Origin: Kitasatospora sp. NBC_01266
GTDB taxonomy: Bacteria; Actinomycetota; Actinomycetes; Streptomycetales; Streptomycetaceae
Assembly: GCF_036242395.1 (NCBI RefSeq)
Contig: NZ_CP108458.1
Coordinates: 3,968,001-4,032,000, forward strand
Length of the DNA stretch: 64,000 nucleotides
Direction: 5' to 3'
This document shows positions 51,578 to 59,103 of this stretch, one piece after another; position 1 is the first letter of the stretch, and the number at the start of each line of letters is the position of its first letter. The position numbers and the translations under genes were made by a program. Under the pieces are notes generated by a model that made no database searches, was not told the origin of the DNA, and saw only the letters and a list, made by a program, of their open reading frames with translations.

Positions 51578-51823
51578 TCACCTGGGCGGGGCTCCCTTTC
51601 CCCGGTCTGTCACGAAACTGCCCATGCCTGTCTCAGTACGGATCAGCCGTTCATCGCGCAGTGCAGCCGTCACCTTTGCGACCGTAGCCCGCGCCACCCC
51701 GAAGTCCTGCTCAAGTTGGGCAGCTGAAATCAGGTGACCAGGCGGGTACTCCCCGCTCTCAATGCGGCTCGCGATCACTTCGAAGATCTGTCGCCACTTG
51801 GGACGGGTGCTGTCGAACTCCAT
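51578..51823 (-). CDS. Small GntR-type winged-helix regulator
   Basis: This is 81 aa from the ATG at 51823: M-E-F-D-S-T-R-P-K-W-R-Q-I, I-E-S-G-E-Y-P-P-G-H, A-R-A-T-V-A-K-V-T-A-A-L and G-M-G-S-F-V, a complete GntR helix-turn-helix without effector domain. Such stand-alone GntR proteins are common in AICEs. Longer in-frame starts to 51880 lie in the promoter repeats. It is divergent from the small operon at 51981. Confidence 0.78.
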   Translation of the reverse strand: MEFDSTRPKWRQIFEVIASRIESGEYPPGHLISAAQLEQDFGVARATVAKVTAALRDERLIRTETGMGSFVTDRGKGAPPR

Positions 51824-51865
51824 GGTCAGACCGTAACCGCTGGTGGTCATCAGTGGGAGTGAGAT

Positions 51866-51902
51866 GCCATAGGGGACCATAGACAGGCATAGGGACCCCT
51901 AG
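51866..51902. promoter_or_regulatory. Direct repeats at exactly 20-bp spacing (candidate operator)
   Basis: GCCATAGGGG (51866-51875) and GGCATAGGGA (51886-51895) share CATAGGG at a 20-bp period, two turns of the helix, in the divergent promoter between the small GntR gene and the 51981 operon. Likely GntR binding sites. Confidence 0.5.
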
Positions 51903-51980
51903 TAATGTCGGGGCGAAAGCGACCCCGGCGAGTGCGGACACACTCCCGGGGTCGGTCAAAGCCACTGGAGGGCTTACGAC

Positions 51981-52361
51981 ATGACCAACCCTAGCGCCTG
52001 GGCGTTCGCCCCGGCCCTCGCCCTTGTGCTCGCCTTCCTGGCCGCCTGGGCCATCACAGCAGCACCCGAGCGGCCCATCACGCGCGAGCCGATCGGCGTG
52101 CCGCTCCGCGTGACGCAACCCACTTCCTGGCAACTCCCCGAGCCTGGCGACTGGGCGGCGCCGCGCGCCATCCCGCCCCACGTGGCCGAAGAACCGGAAA
52201 CCTTCTCCAGCCTGCCGGTGGTGCCGCTGTGGCTGGTGAACTGGGAAGAACAACAGCGCCAGGCAGAGCGGCGCCGAGCGCTTGAAGCAGCCGCCATCGG
52301 TAGGCCCGATACGGGCTACACCTACCCGGGCGCCCACCACATCCCCGGATCGGTGACATGA
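51981..52361 (+). CDS. Single-span membrane protein, unknown function
   Basis: This 126-aa protein has one N-terminal membrane segment (F-A-P-A-L-A-L-V-L-A-F-L-A-A-W-A-I) and a Pro/Glu/Trp-rich cytosolic or external tail. The next gene overlaps its stop. Short anchored proteins of this type recur at AICE ends. No known domain. Confidence 0.65.
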   Translation: MTNPSAWAFAPALALVLAFLAAWAITAAPERPITREPIGVPLRVTQPTSWQLPEPGDWAAPRAIPPHVAEEPETFSSLPVVPLWLVNWEEQQRQAERRRALEAAAIGRPDTGYTYPGAHHIPGSVT

Positions 52362-52528
52362 TGCGGCACCCACTGTCACCCCCGAGCATCCGCTGCGCAC
52401 ACTGCCAGAACAGCCCGCTCATCCCCGTTCGGGTCGGGGCCATCCTGACTGGCAAGGACCGTGCGTGGCCTATCTGGGCCTGCCTGCGCTGCGCACCAAG
52501 CGTCCGCCGCCTGCTACACGGCAGCTAG
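52358..52528 (+). CDS. Small zinc-ribbon protein
   Basis: This 56-aa protein starts M-M-R-H-P-L-S-P-P-S and contains I-R-C-A-H-C-Q-N and C-L-R-C, a four-Cys zinc ribbon. Its ATG at 52358 overlaps the stop of the previous gene (ATGATGA). It is the last gene before the AICE right end and is followed by a terminator. Confidence 0.65.
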   Translation: MMRHPLSPPSIRCAHCQNSPLIPVRVGAILTGKDRAWPIWACLRCAPSVRRLLHGS

Positions 52529-52541
52529 CCCAAGAAGCACC

Positions 52542-52578
52542 CGAGGTCCGGATTCCTTCCGACGGAATCCGGACCTCG
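52542..52578 (+). terminator. Terminator near the AICE right end
   Basis: A 15-bp perfect stem (52542-52556 with 52564-52578, 7-nt loop) lies 13 bases past the small zinc-ribbon gene. Confidence 0.85.
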
Positions 52579-52735
52579 CACGTTCCCCGAACTACAGGCT
52601 GCCGCGCCGTGGCCGAGCCCGGCGGCGGGAAGCTTTACGCACCTTGCCGAGCCGGGACCCGAGTCGGGCAAGACCGGGGGGCCACTCGGCCAAATTGCGG
52701 TCAGGCCCAGAAGCCTGCCCGAGACCGCGACGAGC

Positions 52736-53218
52736 TTACGGCCCCCCGGCCATGCCCGACCCCAGCCCCGCAAGGACACCGCCCAAAGCTTCCCGCCACC
52801 TCTGCGAACCGCCGCCGGCTCGTCGGAATGACACAGTTTGATAAACAAGCAGCGCCGCGAACCCGCAGGCCGCCACCGTGCCGACGGCGTACTCGGCCGT
52901 CGACATGCCAAGGTCCGAGGCTCCCGCGAACCTTCGGCGGGACCAGGCGACCAACCGCCGGGCCGCGCTGCGCATGACCTGGCGCAACCGTCGCCGCGGT
53001 CGTCGGCGCGCGGGCGAAGAGACCGTCCCGAGCGGCCACGGGTCACCGTCCACCGGGGTCACACAGCGCCCGCCTGCCACCGCCCGCCACGGGGCCGCCC
53101 GCACGTGCGCGGGAAGGGCCACGAAGGTCACGACCGGCGTGTCGCGGTCGGTGACAGCGTTGCCGCCGTTCATCTCGTTCCTGCCGTTCCTGCCGTTCCT
53201 GCCGTTCATGGCTCGCAT
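52736..53218 (-). pseudogene. 5' part of DUF4244 Flp-like pilin gene fused to AICE sequence
   Basis: The minus-strand frame from the ATG at 53218 (GAGAGGAAGG just upstream) carries N-G-R repeats, a basic region and D-L-G-M-S-T-A-E-Y-A-V-G-T-V-A-A-C-G-F-A-A-L, the DUF4244 core that becomes the pilin hydrophobic segment. At 52853 chromosomal DNA ends. The last 38 or so codons (L-V-Y-Q-T-V-S-F-R-R onward) are element DNA, replacing the native C-terminus now at 36165-36245. The chimera keeps a membrane segment but is unlikely to assemble normally. Starts at 53287 and 53209 are alternatives. Confidence 0.8.
52835..52852. repeat. attR of the AICE (core AGCAG)
   Basis: AGCAG (52848-52852) is shared with attL. 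AGTTTGA at 52835-52841 is the reverse complement of TCAAACT at the left end. Pilin coding sequence begins directly to the right. Confidence 0.6.
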
Positions 53219-53330
53219 GTCCTTCCTCTCCGAGATCGCCAACCTGGTCGATCTCGACGCCGCCGCCAGTCCGGTCGATTCCGCCAAGCTGACTAGTGAT
53301 CAATTCACCTACTCCACAAGTCGCACCGGC

Positions 53331-54272
53331 TCACATCCGCTGACCGAACGAGGCCGCCAGGCCCATCACGACCGGAACGACGCCGATCATCACGAACGCC
53401 GGCAGGAAGCAGAGCCCGAGCGGCGCGGTCGCCAGCACTCCGGCGCGACGCACCCGGGCATGTGCTGCACGACCGGCCGCCGCCCGCTGCGCGAGGGCCA
53501 AGCCCGTGAGCGGCGCCGCAGGCGGTGCCCCACTCACGGTGGTCCGCACGAGGCAGCGGGCGAGCGGAGACAGGGCCGGACACTCATCCCCCAGCCGCTC
53601 CCAGCAGGCGGCCGGCGGAGCTCCCAGTGCCAATTGCGCCGACACGGCACTCAGGCGTGTTCGCATCGGGTCACCGATCGTCCGTGCGACAGCCTCCGCC
53701 GCCTGGGCCGGTGAGGCGGATGAACCCAGGCAAGCCGCCAACAGTTCAGCAGCCAGTGGAAGTTGGGCAAGCATCAGATCCTGCTCGCGAGCCGCCCGCC
53801 GGTCAGCCGAGCGGATCACCGGCAGCAAGCGCCGGAGCAGCAGAGCCGCTCCCGCTCCTACCAGCGCCCCGACTCCACTGGGAAACAGCACCACAATCGC
53901 CAGCCCCGCCAGCAGTGGCGCTGCGGACTCGAGGCCGACCCATGGGCGCCTGCCGGCGCTGACCGCCGTGACCACTGGAGCTGGCCCCGTCGTCTGCTCC
54001 GGCGAAGTCGCCGCGAGAACGGTCAATCCACCCGCCCGAGTCGACGCATCGCCGACCCGCCCCCACTGCCTGACGCCGCCGAGGAGTTGTCTGCCCCGTC
54101 GCCGACCGGCTGCCCCCAGCCGGACCGCCCGTCGCCGTGCAGCCCGCCCGTGCAGCCAGCGCCCGCCGAGCGTCGCCAGCAGCAGCGCTGGTGTGAAACC
54201 CCCAACCATGATCATCAGCGGCAGGAGGTCCGAAGGTGCCGACGGCGCGTACGTGTCCGGGCTCCCGCTCAT
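53331..54272 (-). CDS. tadC: Tad pilus inner-membrane protein TadC-like (T2SSF)
   Basis: This 313-aa protein has several membrane segments and a type II secretion F domain (A-A-E-L-L-A-A-C-L, M-R-T-R-L-S-A-V-S-A-Q-L-A-L-G, then P-L-G-L-C-F-L-P-A-F-V-M-I-G at the C-terminus). With TadB it forms the membrane platform of the Tad machine. The ATG at 54272 overlaps the tadB stop (TGATG). The longer frame above lies antisense-free in tadB but lacks family sequence. Confidence 0.82.
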   Translation of the reverse strand: MSGSPDTYAPSAPSDLLPLMIMVGGFTPALLLATLGGRWLHGRAARRRAVRLGAAGRRRGRQLLGGVRQWGRVGDASTRAGGLTVLAATSPEQTTGPAPVVTAVSAGRRPWVGLESAAPLLAGLAIVVLFPSGVGALVGAGAALLLRRLLPVIRSADRRAAREQDLMLAQLPLAAELLAACLGSSASPAQAAEAVARTIGDPMRTRLSAVSAQLALGAPPAACWERLGDECPALSPLARCLVRTTVSGAPPAAPLTGLALAQRAAAGRAAHARVRRAGVLATAPLGLCFLPAFVMIGVVPVVMGLAASFGQRM

Positions 54273-55540
54273 CACGACGTCCCCAACGCGCCGCCGAGCA
54301 CCCTGTGCCGACCGCCGTGCCCCGGGTACCGCAGACGCCCCGGGCACCTGAGCTGCCGCAGGCATTCGCGCTGCCACCACGAAGACGCCCCGCGCCGCTC
54401 GGTCGCCGACTCCCGCCCGTACGAGCGCCGCGATCGGTCGACCTGGGCCGCTCGGCGACCGCGACCACCAGCGCCGGCCCGACAGCTCGCACGCCGCCGG
54501 GTCGCTCGGCCACCCGTCCCGCTCGGCCCGCCCACAGGGCTGGCCCCGCACGCCTGCCGCTGCGGCACCCGCGCCCGGTCGCGGCCCGATCGCCGCCCAC
54601 CCGACCGCACCACTGCCCCGGCCTGGACGCCCAGATCGGCCAGCGCACCGCGCACGATCCGACCGCTCCAGCACAGACCCGTGACCTCCAGCGCCACGCC
54701 CGCCGCCAGGCACCCCCACCCCAACGGCGTGTGCAGGAGAACCCGCAGCGGCTGCGCCCCGAGGGCGGCTCCGAGCAGCAGCCCGAAGACCGGAAGTGCC
54801 GCGAGCAGCACGGCGGTGGTCCGCGGCCCAGCCAGCTCGCTCTGGACCTCTTCGCGCAGGGCGCGATCGGCTCGCAGCGCCTCGGCCACCTGTTCAAGCG
54901 CCAGGGCCAGGCCGCTACCGCTGTCCGCCGTCACCTGCCAGCAGGCCGCGATCGCCGAGCCACCCCCACCACCCGGCAGGGTCGCCAACCAGCGCAACGC
55001 GGCGGGGACATCAGCCCCGTAGCGGGCGGCCACCAGTCGGGCCACCGCTTCCTCGCCCAGCCGCTCCAGCAGGCCGGCCGTCGCCCGCCCTGGACTGGTG
55101 ACACTGTCCAGCGCCTGTTCGGGCGTCGCGCCGCTGCGCAGTTCTCCCGCGAGCGCCGCGCACAGCTCGATGACGGCGACAGCCCTGCGCTGCTCCGCAC
55201 GGCCCGCTCGGCGCCGCTCACGCCAGCGACAGCTCGGGAAGACCAGAAGCACGGCGGCCACCGGCGGCACCGGCGAGCGCAGGACGTACCCGGCTACCAA
55301 CCCGCAGGGCAGCAGCAGGAGTTCGGGGACCAGCCAGCGCGGTCGAGGCGCACCCGGACCGAAGAACCAGCGCAACCGCCGCACGCCCATCCGGACCAGC
55401 TCCCGCGCACCTCCCGATTGCTCCAGCACGACGCCAGAACGCCGCCTCGCCAGCCTCTGCCGGTCGAGCCGCGACCACGCCGTGGCCGCCATCGCGCACA
55501 GCAGCAGCGCCGGCGCCAGTTGAAGCTGAAGTCCAGTCAT
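54272..55540 (-). CDS. tadB: Tad pilus inner-membrane protein TadB-like (T2SSF)
   Basis: This 422-aa protein has N-terminal membrane segments, the T2SSF domain (A-V-A-V-I-E-L-C-A-A-L-A-G-E-L-R-S-G near residue 125; W-Q-V-T-A-D-S-G-S-G-L) and two more membrane segments near 245-285. The last 130 residues are Arg/Gly/Ser-rich without family similarity and run exactly to the tadC start. Relatives end near residue 300, so the tail may be a lineage extension or the result of a frameshift. The ATG at 55540 overlaps the tadA stop (ATGA). Confidence 0.82.
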   Translation of the reverse strand: MTGLQLQLAPALLLCAMAATAWSRLDRQRLARRRSGVVLEQSGGARELVRMGVRRLRWFFGPGAPRPRWLVPELLLLPCGLVAGYVLRSPVPPVAAVLLVFPSCRWRERRRAGRAEQRRAVAVIELCAALAGELRSGATPEQALDSVTSPGRATAGLLERLGEEAVARLVAARYGADVPAALRWLATLPGGGGGSAIAACWQVTADSGSGLALALEQVAEALRADRALREEVQSELAGPRTTAVLLAALPVFGLLLGAALGAQPLRVLLHTPLGWGCLAAGVALEVTGLCWSGRIVRGALADLGVQAGAVVRSGGRRSGRDRARVPQRQACGASPVGGPSGTGGRATRRRASCRAGAGGRGRRAAQVDRSRRSYGRESATERRGASSWWQRECLRQLRCPGRLRYPGHGGRHRVLGGALGTS

Positions 55541-56196
55541 CGCTGCCTCCGTTCCAGCACGACGCCGCGCGCCGCGCACAGTTCCACCAACCGCGCCCAG
55601 CCGGGCCCGCGAGTCACCGTTCCGTCCGCGCCGAAGAGCACGGCGGGCACCGTGATGGCGAGGCCGGTGGCATCACCGGTCAGCGTGTGCAGCTCAGCCA
55701 CTCGCCGCCGACCGGTCCGCTGCTCCCGGACCAGGTGGATCACCACGTCCAGTGCGGCGCGCAGCTGGCTGTGCACCGCCCGCCGCTCCAGCCCGGCCAT
55801 CGAGCCGAGCGCTTCGAGCCGAACCGGCACATCGGCCGCCGTGTTGGCGTGGACCGTGCCGCAGCCGCCTTCGTGGCCGGTGTTGAGAGCGGCCAGCAGG
55901 TCGAGCACCTCGCTGCCGCGCACCTCCCCCACCACCAGCCGGTCGGGCCGCATCCGCAGTGCCTGGCGGACCAGATCCCGCAGGGTCAGCTCACCGAGCC
56001 CTTCCTGATTGGGCGGCCGGCTCTGCAGACGGACCACGTGGGGGTGCAGCGGCCGCAGCTCCGCCGAGTCCTCCGCGATGACGATCCGTTCGGCTCGGTC
56101 GACCAGCCCCAGCAACGCGGCCAGCAAGGTGGTCTTGTCTACCCCAGCTAAGTGCCACCGCAGGAATTCCCCGCTCCCTAGAAATTTCGAGAGCAC
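55537..56196 (-). pseudogene. tadA: 3' part of Tad ATPase gene tadA, cut in its Walker A motif
   Basis: Minus-strand sequence from about 56137 to 55537 encodes the C-terminal half of a TadA/CpaF secretion ATPase: K-T-T-L-L-A-A-L-L-G, E-D-S-A-E-L, the Asp/His boxes, Walker B-like R-P-D-R-L-V-V-G-E-V-R-G-S-E and N-T-G-H-E-G-G-C-G-T-V-H-A-N. The expected G-x-T-G-x-G before K-T-T is replaced by element sequence (H-L-A-G-V-D), and the open frame begins at 56196 inside element 2. Without its P-loop glycines and N-terminal half it cannot be an ATPase, so the Tad system should be inactive. Confidence 0.9.
56163..56178. repeat. GGAATTCC-nnGCTCCC motif, copy 1
   Basis: GGAATTCCCCGCTCCC matches the 3' part of 57941-57959 and 58642-58660 with two differences. 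It lies at the element edge next to the presumed attL, before the recombinase start. Confidence 0.45.
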
Positions 56197-56214
56197 CTGA
56201 GGGGAATTCAGAAC

Positions 56215-57843
56215 ATGCGAGCACTTACAGCAGTCCGACTGTCGAACGTCACCGACAACACGACCAGCCCCGCACGGCAGCGAAAGAAGACCGGTGGATG
56301 GTGCGATGCCAACGGGGCAACGGTAGTTGGCGAAGCGCTCGATTTGGATGTTTCAGCGTCGAAGGTCGCGCCATTCAAGCGCCCAGAACTAGGCAAGTGG
56401 CTGAGCAGGCCCAACGAGTATGACGCCATCGTGTTCTGGCGCCTTGACCGCGCAGTTAGGTCAATGGCCGATATGGCAACGCTGGGCCAGTGGGCCAAAA
56501 CACACGGAAAGCTGCTTGTATTCGTTGAAGGCCCCGGCGGGACGCCACTGGTACTGGATATGCGCGCGACCTCTCTGGTGTCTGAGCTAATCATCATGCT
56601 TCTGGCTTTCGCTGCTCAAATGGAAGCAGAAGCGATCAGAGAACGAGTTCAGGGCTCGCGCGCCGAACTCCGATCTCAGGGGCGCTGGCATGGCGGTCGA
56701 GTCCCCTACGGCTGGACTGCCACTGAAAACCCGGACGGCAAGGGATGGGTGCTGGTCGAATGCCCAAAGACCGGCCCGATTGTCCGGGAGATTATCCGGC
56801 GCGTGATAGTTGGAGATTCAATCTATGCAATAGCCAATGACCTTGACGAGCGGAAGGTTCCGACGGCTACCGATCTCGAAGTTGAGCGCAAGACGGGAGC
56901 ACTACCCGAGAAGCGGAAGAAGTGGGACCACCAGCAGATTTCGGGAATGCTGCGGTCCGAGCACCTCCGGGGCTACACGCTCCATGACCCGGAAGCAACG
57001 GCAAAGAGGAATCGCCGCGCGGAAGGCGCAGAATGGCAAGCATGGGAAGGGCGCCCGCTGCTGGACAGCAATGGGCATCCTCGCATTGACCGACCCCCGC
57101 TGATCAGCGATGAGGACTGGCCCAAGCTGCAAGCCGTCATGAAGACCAAGGAACGCCCCGAAGCCAGAACTCACAGCGCGGGGTCAATGTTGGTCCGCAT
57201 AGCATACTGCGGCGGAATAAACAAGGACGGCACCGTTTGCAGTGAGCCCATGTACGGCGGATCAAAGAAACGTCTAGCAAACCGCAAATGGACCGGGGAG
57301 CACGTGCGAATTTACCGGTGCAAGGCACGCGGCACCGGCCACTCTGTAACGGTGGATGCCGATATTGTCGAAAGGTGGACGGAAAGCGAGTTTCTTAAGC
57401 GAATCGGGAGCTGGCCGATTATGATGCAGGTCGCCGACCAAGGAGAGGACCATTCAGCTGAAATCTCGCGTGTCGGCGAAAGCATTTCCCGCCTGCGGCG
57501 AGACCGAAATGCCGGACTCTATGACGGGGAAGAAGACGAAGTCGAATATGACCGCATGATGGCTTCTCTGGTCAAAGAGCGAAAGGTACTAAAGGCCCTT
57601 CCCTCCCGCCCGGCAAACATCATGTCTGTGCCGACCGGGCGCACCTATGCAGATCTGTGGCACGCAGCCGATACCGAAGGAAAGCGACGCATGATGATGG
57701 ATGCTGGCGCGCGTCTTACTGTCATCACGGGCAAGAGCATCGGGCCCCGGTTCAACTACGACCGGCTCTCGTTCGCTATCGGCCAACACGAGGACCCCCA
57801 AGCGGCCGAGCTTGCCGCGATCGCTCTTTCAGAAGCCGCCTGA
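56215..57843 (+). CDS. Serine recombinase (integrase) of element 2
   Basis: This 542-aa protein has a resolvase N-terminus V-R-L-S-N-V-T-D-N-T-T-S-P with the catalytic serine at about residue 10, F-W-R-L-D-R-A-V-R-S, and A-E-A-I-R-E-R-V. A recombinase domain follows (G-G-R-V-P-Y-G-W), then a zinc-binding region (I-A-Y-C-G-G, Y-R-C-K-A) and a charged coiled coil near 410-460. It differs clearly from the AICE integrase. The gene lies about 80 bp from the tadA junction. ATG at 56215 with GAGGGG 12 bases upstream. GC is lower than the backbone. Confidence 0.92.
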   Translation: MRALTAVRLSNVTDNTTSPARQRKKTGGWCDANGATVVGEALDLDVSASKVAPFKRPELGKWLSRPNEYDAIVFWRLDRAVRSMADMATLGQWAKTHGKLLVFVEGPGGTPLVLDMRATSLVSELIIMLLAFAAQMEAEAIRERVQGSRAELRSQGRWHGGRVPYGWTATENPDGKGWVLVECPKTGPIVREIIRRVIVGDSIYAIANDLDERKVPTATDLEVERKTGALPEKRKKWDHQQISGMLRSEHLRGYTLHDPEATAKRNRRAEGAEWQAWEGRPLLDSNGHPRIDRPPLISDEDWPKLQAVMKTKERPEARTHSAGSMLVRIAYCGGINKDGTVCSEPMYGGSKKRLANRKWTGEHVRIYRCKARGTGHSVTVDADIVERWTESEFLKRIGSWPIMMQVADQGEDHSAEISRVGESISRLRRDRNAGLYDGEEDEVEYDRMMASLVKERKVLKALPSRPANIMSVPTGRTYADLWHAADTEGKRRMMMDAGARLTVITGKSIGPRFNYDRLSFAIGQHEDPQAAELAAIALSEAA

Positions 57844-57863
57844 GGCACCATCACCGCCCCTGT

Positions 57864-57897
57864 AGCCCCGTCTGGCCCCCGTGGGTCCGACGGGGCT
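57864..57897 (+). terminator. Terminator after the element 2 recombinase
   Basis: AGCCCCGTC (57864-57872) pairs with GACGGGGCT (57889-57897), followed by CTCTTTC, 20 bases past the recombinase stop. Confidence 0.8.
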
Positions 57898-57940
57898 CTT
57901 TCATGCCCTCAGATGGCCCCACAGGGCCCCTGCGGCACCG

Positions 57941-57959
57941 GCGGGAATTCCTTGCTCCC
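57941..57959. repeat. GCGGGAATTCCTTGCTCCC motif, copy 2
   Basis: This 19-base sequence is identical to 58642-58660 and related to 56163-56178. It lies in the gap after the recombinase. Confidence 0.55.
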
Positions 57960-58059
57960 CACGAAAGGGAGGAAGGCGCGTGCCGGACTAACGGGCCGTC
58001 CCGTCGGAACGCGTGGCAACGCTGACGCCTTGTACGAGACAACCCAGGAGTAACTACGC

Positions 58060-58353
58060 ATGCACAGCTCCCATTTCGACGCGATACGCCGGGCACTGGA
58101 GTCGGCCGAGGCGGCCACCTGGGGGGCGCTCGCCGGCAAAAATCCAGACCTCATCGAGGAGGCGCACACGCGAGTGCGCGAGGCGCTGAAGCTCGTTCAG
58201 GACGCGATGGAAGCCCCCCGGTGCGGGCGGCCGGAGTGCTCAAATCCCGTCCCCCGCAAACCACTGGGCCGCCCAGCACTGTTCTGCTCCCGCAGGTGCC
58301 GTGACCGTACGCGCTATCGCGAGTCGCGGCAGGCTGAGGCAGAACAGCGGTAG
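58060..58353 (+). CDS. Small zinc-finger protein
   Basis: This 97-aa protein has a helical N-terminal half and a C-terminal C-G-R-P-E-C-S-N-P then F-C-S-R-R-C-R-D-R-T-R-Y, a CGNR-like treble-clef zinc finger seen in many actinobacterial phage and integrative elements. Probable nucleic-acid binding. ATG start with GGAG upstream. It lies between two copies of the GCGGGAATTCC repeat. Confidence 0.7.
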   Translation: MHSSHFDAIRRALESAEAATWGALAGKNPDLIEEAHTRVREALKLVQDAMEAPRCGRPECSNPVPRKPLGRPALFCSRRCRDRTRYRESRQAEAEQR

Positions 58354-58366
58354 CCAGCGTGAAGCG

Positions 58367-58388
58367 GGGTGGTCCTTAGGGGCCACCC
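58367..58388 (+). terminator. Terminator after the zinc-finger gene
   Basis: GGGTGGTCC (58367-58375) pairs with GGGCCACCC (58380-58388, one G-T pair), loop TTAG, starting 14 bases after the stop. Confidence 0.65.
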
Positions 58389-58594
58389 TTTGGCGCTTCA
58401 GCGTAGCGGGCAGGCGCATGACGCTATACCTGACACATCGTTAGTAGCACCCCCTCTGACCTGCGCTTTATGGCGGTATGACGATTAGAGAGCTTGTCCT
58501 GGTATAGCAATATAAATACTAGGGAACCAGGAAACGGCATCCAAAGCGCCATACCGTCATGCGCCCTCCGCTGGCCCAAGTCGGCAGGGGGTCA

Positions 58595-58612
58595 CCTACG
58601 AAATTTCGTAGG
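58595..58612. promoter_or_regulatory. 18-bp perfect palindrome
   Basis: CCTACGAAATTTCGTAGG is a perfect palindrome in the non-coding region of element 2. AAATTTCG recurs near 56183 at the element edge. Candidate operator or recombinase-related site. Confidence 0.5.
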
Positions 58613-58641
58613 TCCTTGCCCGCTGCGCCCTTCCTCGGCGC

Positions 58642-58660
58642 GCGGGAATTCCTTGCTCCC
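58642..58660. repeat. GCGGGAATTCCTTGCTCCC motif, copy 3
   Basis: Exact 19-base repeat of 57941-57959, 701 bp further on in the same orientation. The pair brackets the zinc-finger gene. Confidence 0.55.
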
Positions 58661-58753
58661 TAGTCCTAGTAGAGAACGAGTCCGCCGCTCTGTTGTTGCG
58701 CCCCGATCTCTTTGCGCTTGGCGGCGCGCGCCCTCTAATTTTGGCCCCCGTGT

Positions 58754-58806
58754 ACCTGGAATGCATGCCGCCCATAGGCATTCCAGGTCCATGGGGGTCT
58801 TTTTTT
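58754..58806 (+). terminator. Hairpin with T-tract before the capsid genes
   Basis: ACCTGGAATGC (58754-58764) pairs with GCATTCCAGGT (58778-58788), extended by CCCCCGTG/CATGGGGG, and is followed by seven T. It lies just upstream of the 58823 start, so it may attenuate the capsid operon. Confidence 0.75.
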
Positions 58807-58822
58807 ATTTCAAGGAATCTCT

Positions 58823-59086
58823 GTGGCTCTAAACGAGATGGCTCTACGGCTGAAGCCCGCCCAGGATGTTGGGCCGGACGCGTTCATTCCGGAGCTGCGC
58901 CTACGCCTCAACGCGCTTGCTCTCGCTGCTCTTGAGGCGGTCGAGCGAGACGGGGTGTCAGTCGATGGAAAGCCCCATCCGATGCTCTCCGCTCTTACTG
59001 CTCTGGTCGAGGTCGGCACTGACATGCGCCGTCTGGCGAATGACCGCCGCATCGCAAGTGCAGTTCTCGACAGCAATCGACACTGA
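58823..59086 (+). CDS. Small protein upstream of the capsid gene
   Basis: This 87-aa all-helical protein starts at a GTG with AAGGAA upstream. It precedes the major capsid gene by 17 bases and is likely co-transcribed. No family is recognised; in phages this place often holds scaffold or head-assembly proteins, but the length gives no firm assignment. Confidence 0.65.
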   Translation: MALNEMALRLKPAQDVGPDAFIPELRLRLNALALAALEAVERDGVSVDGKPHPMLSALTALVEVGTDMRRLANDRRIASAVLDSNRH

Positions 59087-59103
59087 GAACGACAAGGAAC
59101 CAA

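Larger units (their letters stand above)
36241..52852. mobile_element. AICE with serine integrase inserted in the DUF4244 pilin gene
   Basis: The boundaries are inferred from the split pilin gene and the shared core AGCAG at 36241-36245 and 52848-52852. The element has the AICE core: RepSA-type replication initiator, FtsK/Tra translocase, small Spd-like membrane protein, RDD protein, 'SCO3933-like' protein and a GntR (KorSA-like) repressor. Unlike pSAM2-type AICEs, which use tyrosine integrases and tRNA sites, it has a large serine integrase at the left edge and a protein-coding target. Cargo: IS5-type transposase, Scr1/DUF397 regulators, a NUDIX gene and a putative RiPP operon. Size about 16.6 kb. 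Confidence 0.85.
58354..58822. other. Repeat-rich regulatory region of element 2
   Basis: This stretch of about 470 bases without a gene holds, in order: a hairpin at 58367-58388; related ATGACG-nTAT sequences at about 58413-58430, 58463-58483 and (inverted) 58543-58565; an AT-rich patch near 58502-58520; an 18-bp palindrome at 58595-58612; the third GCGGGAATTCC repeat; and a strong hairpin with T-tract at 58754-58806. The density of sites suggests a promoter/operator or replication-origin region. Confidence 0.5.
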
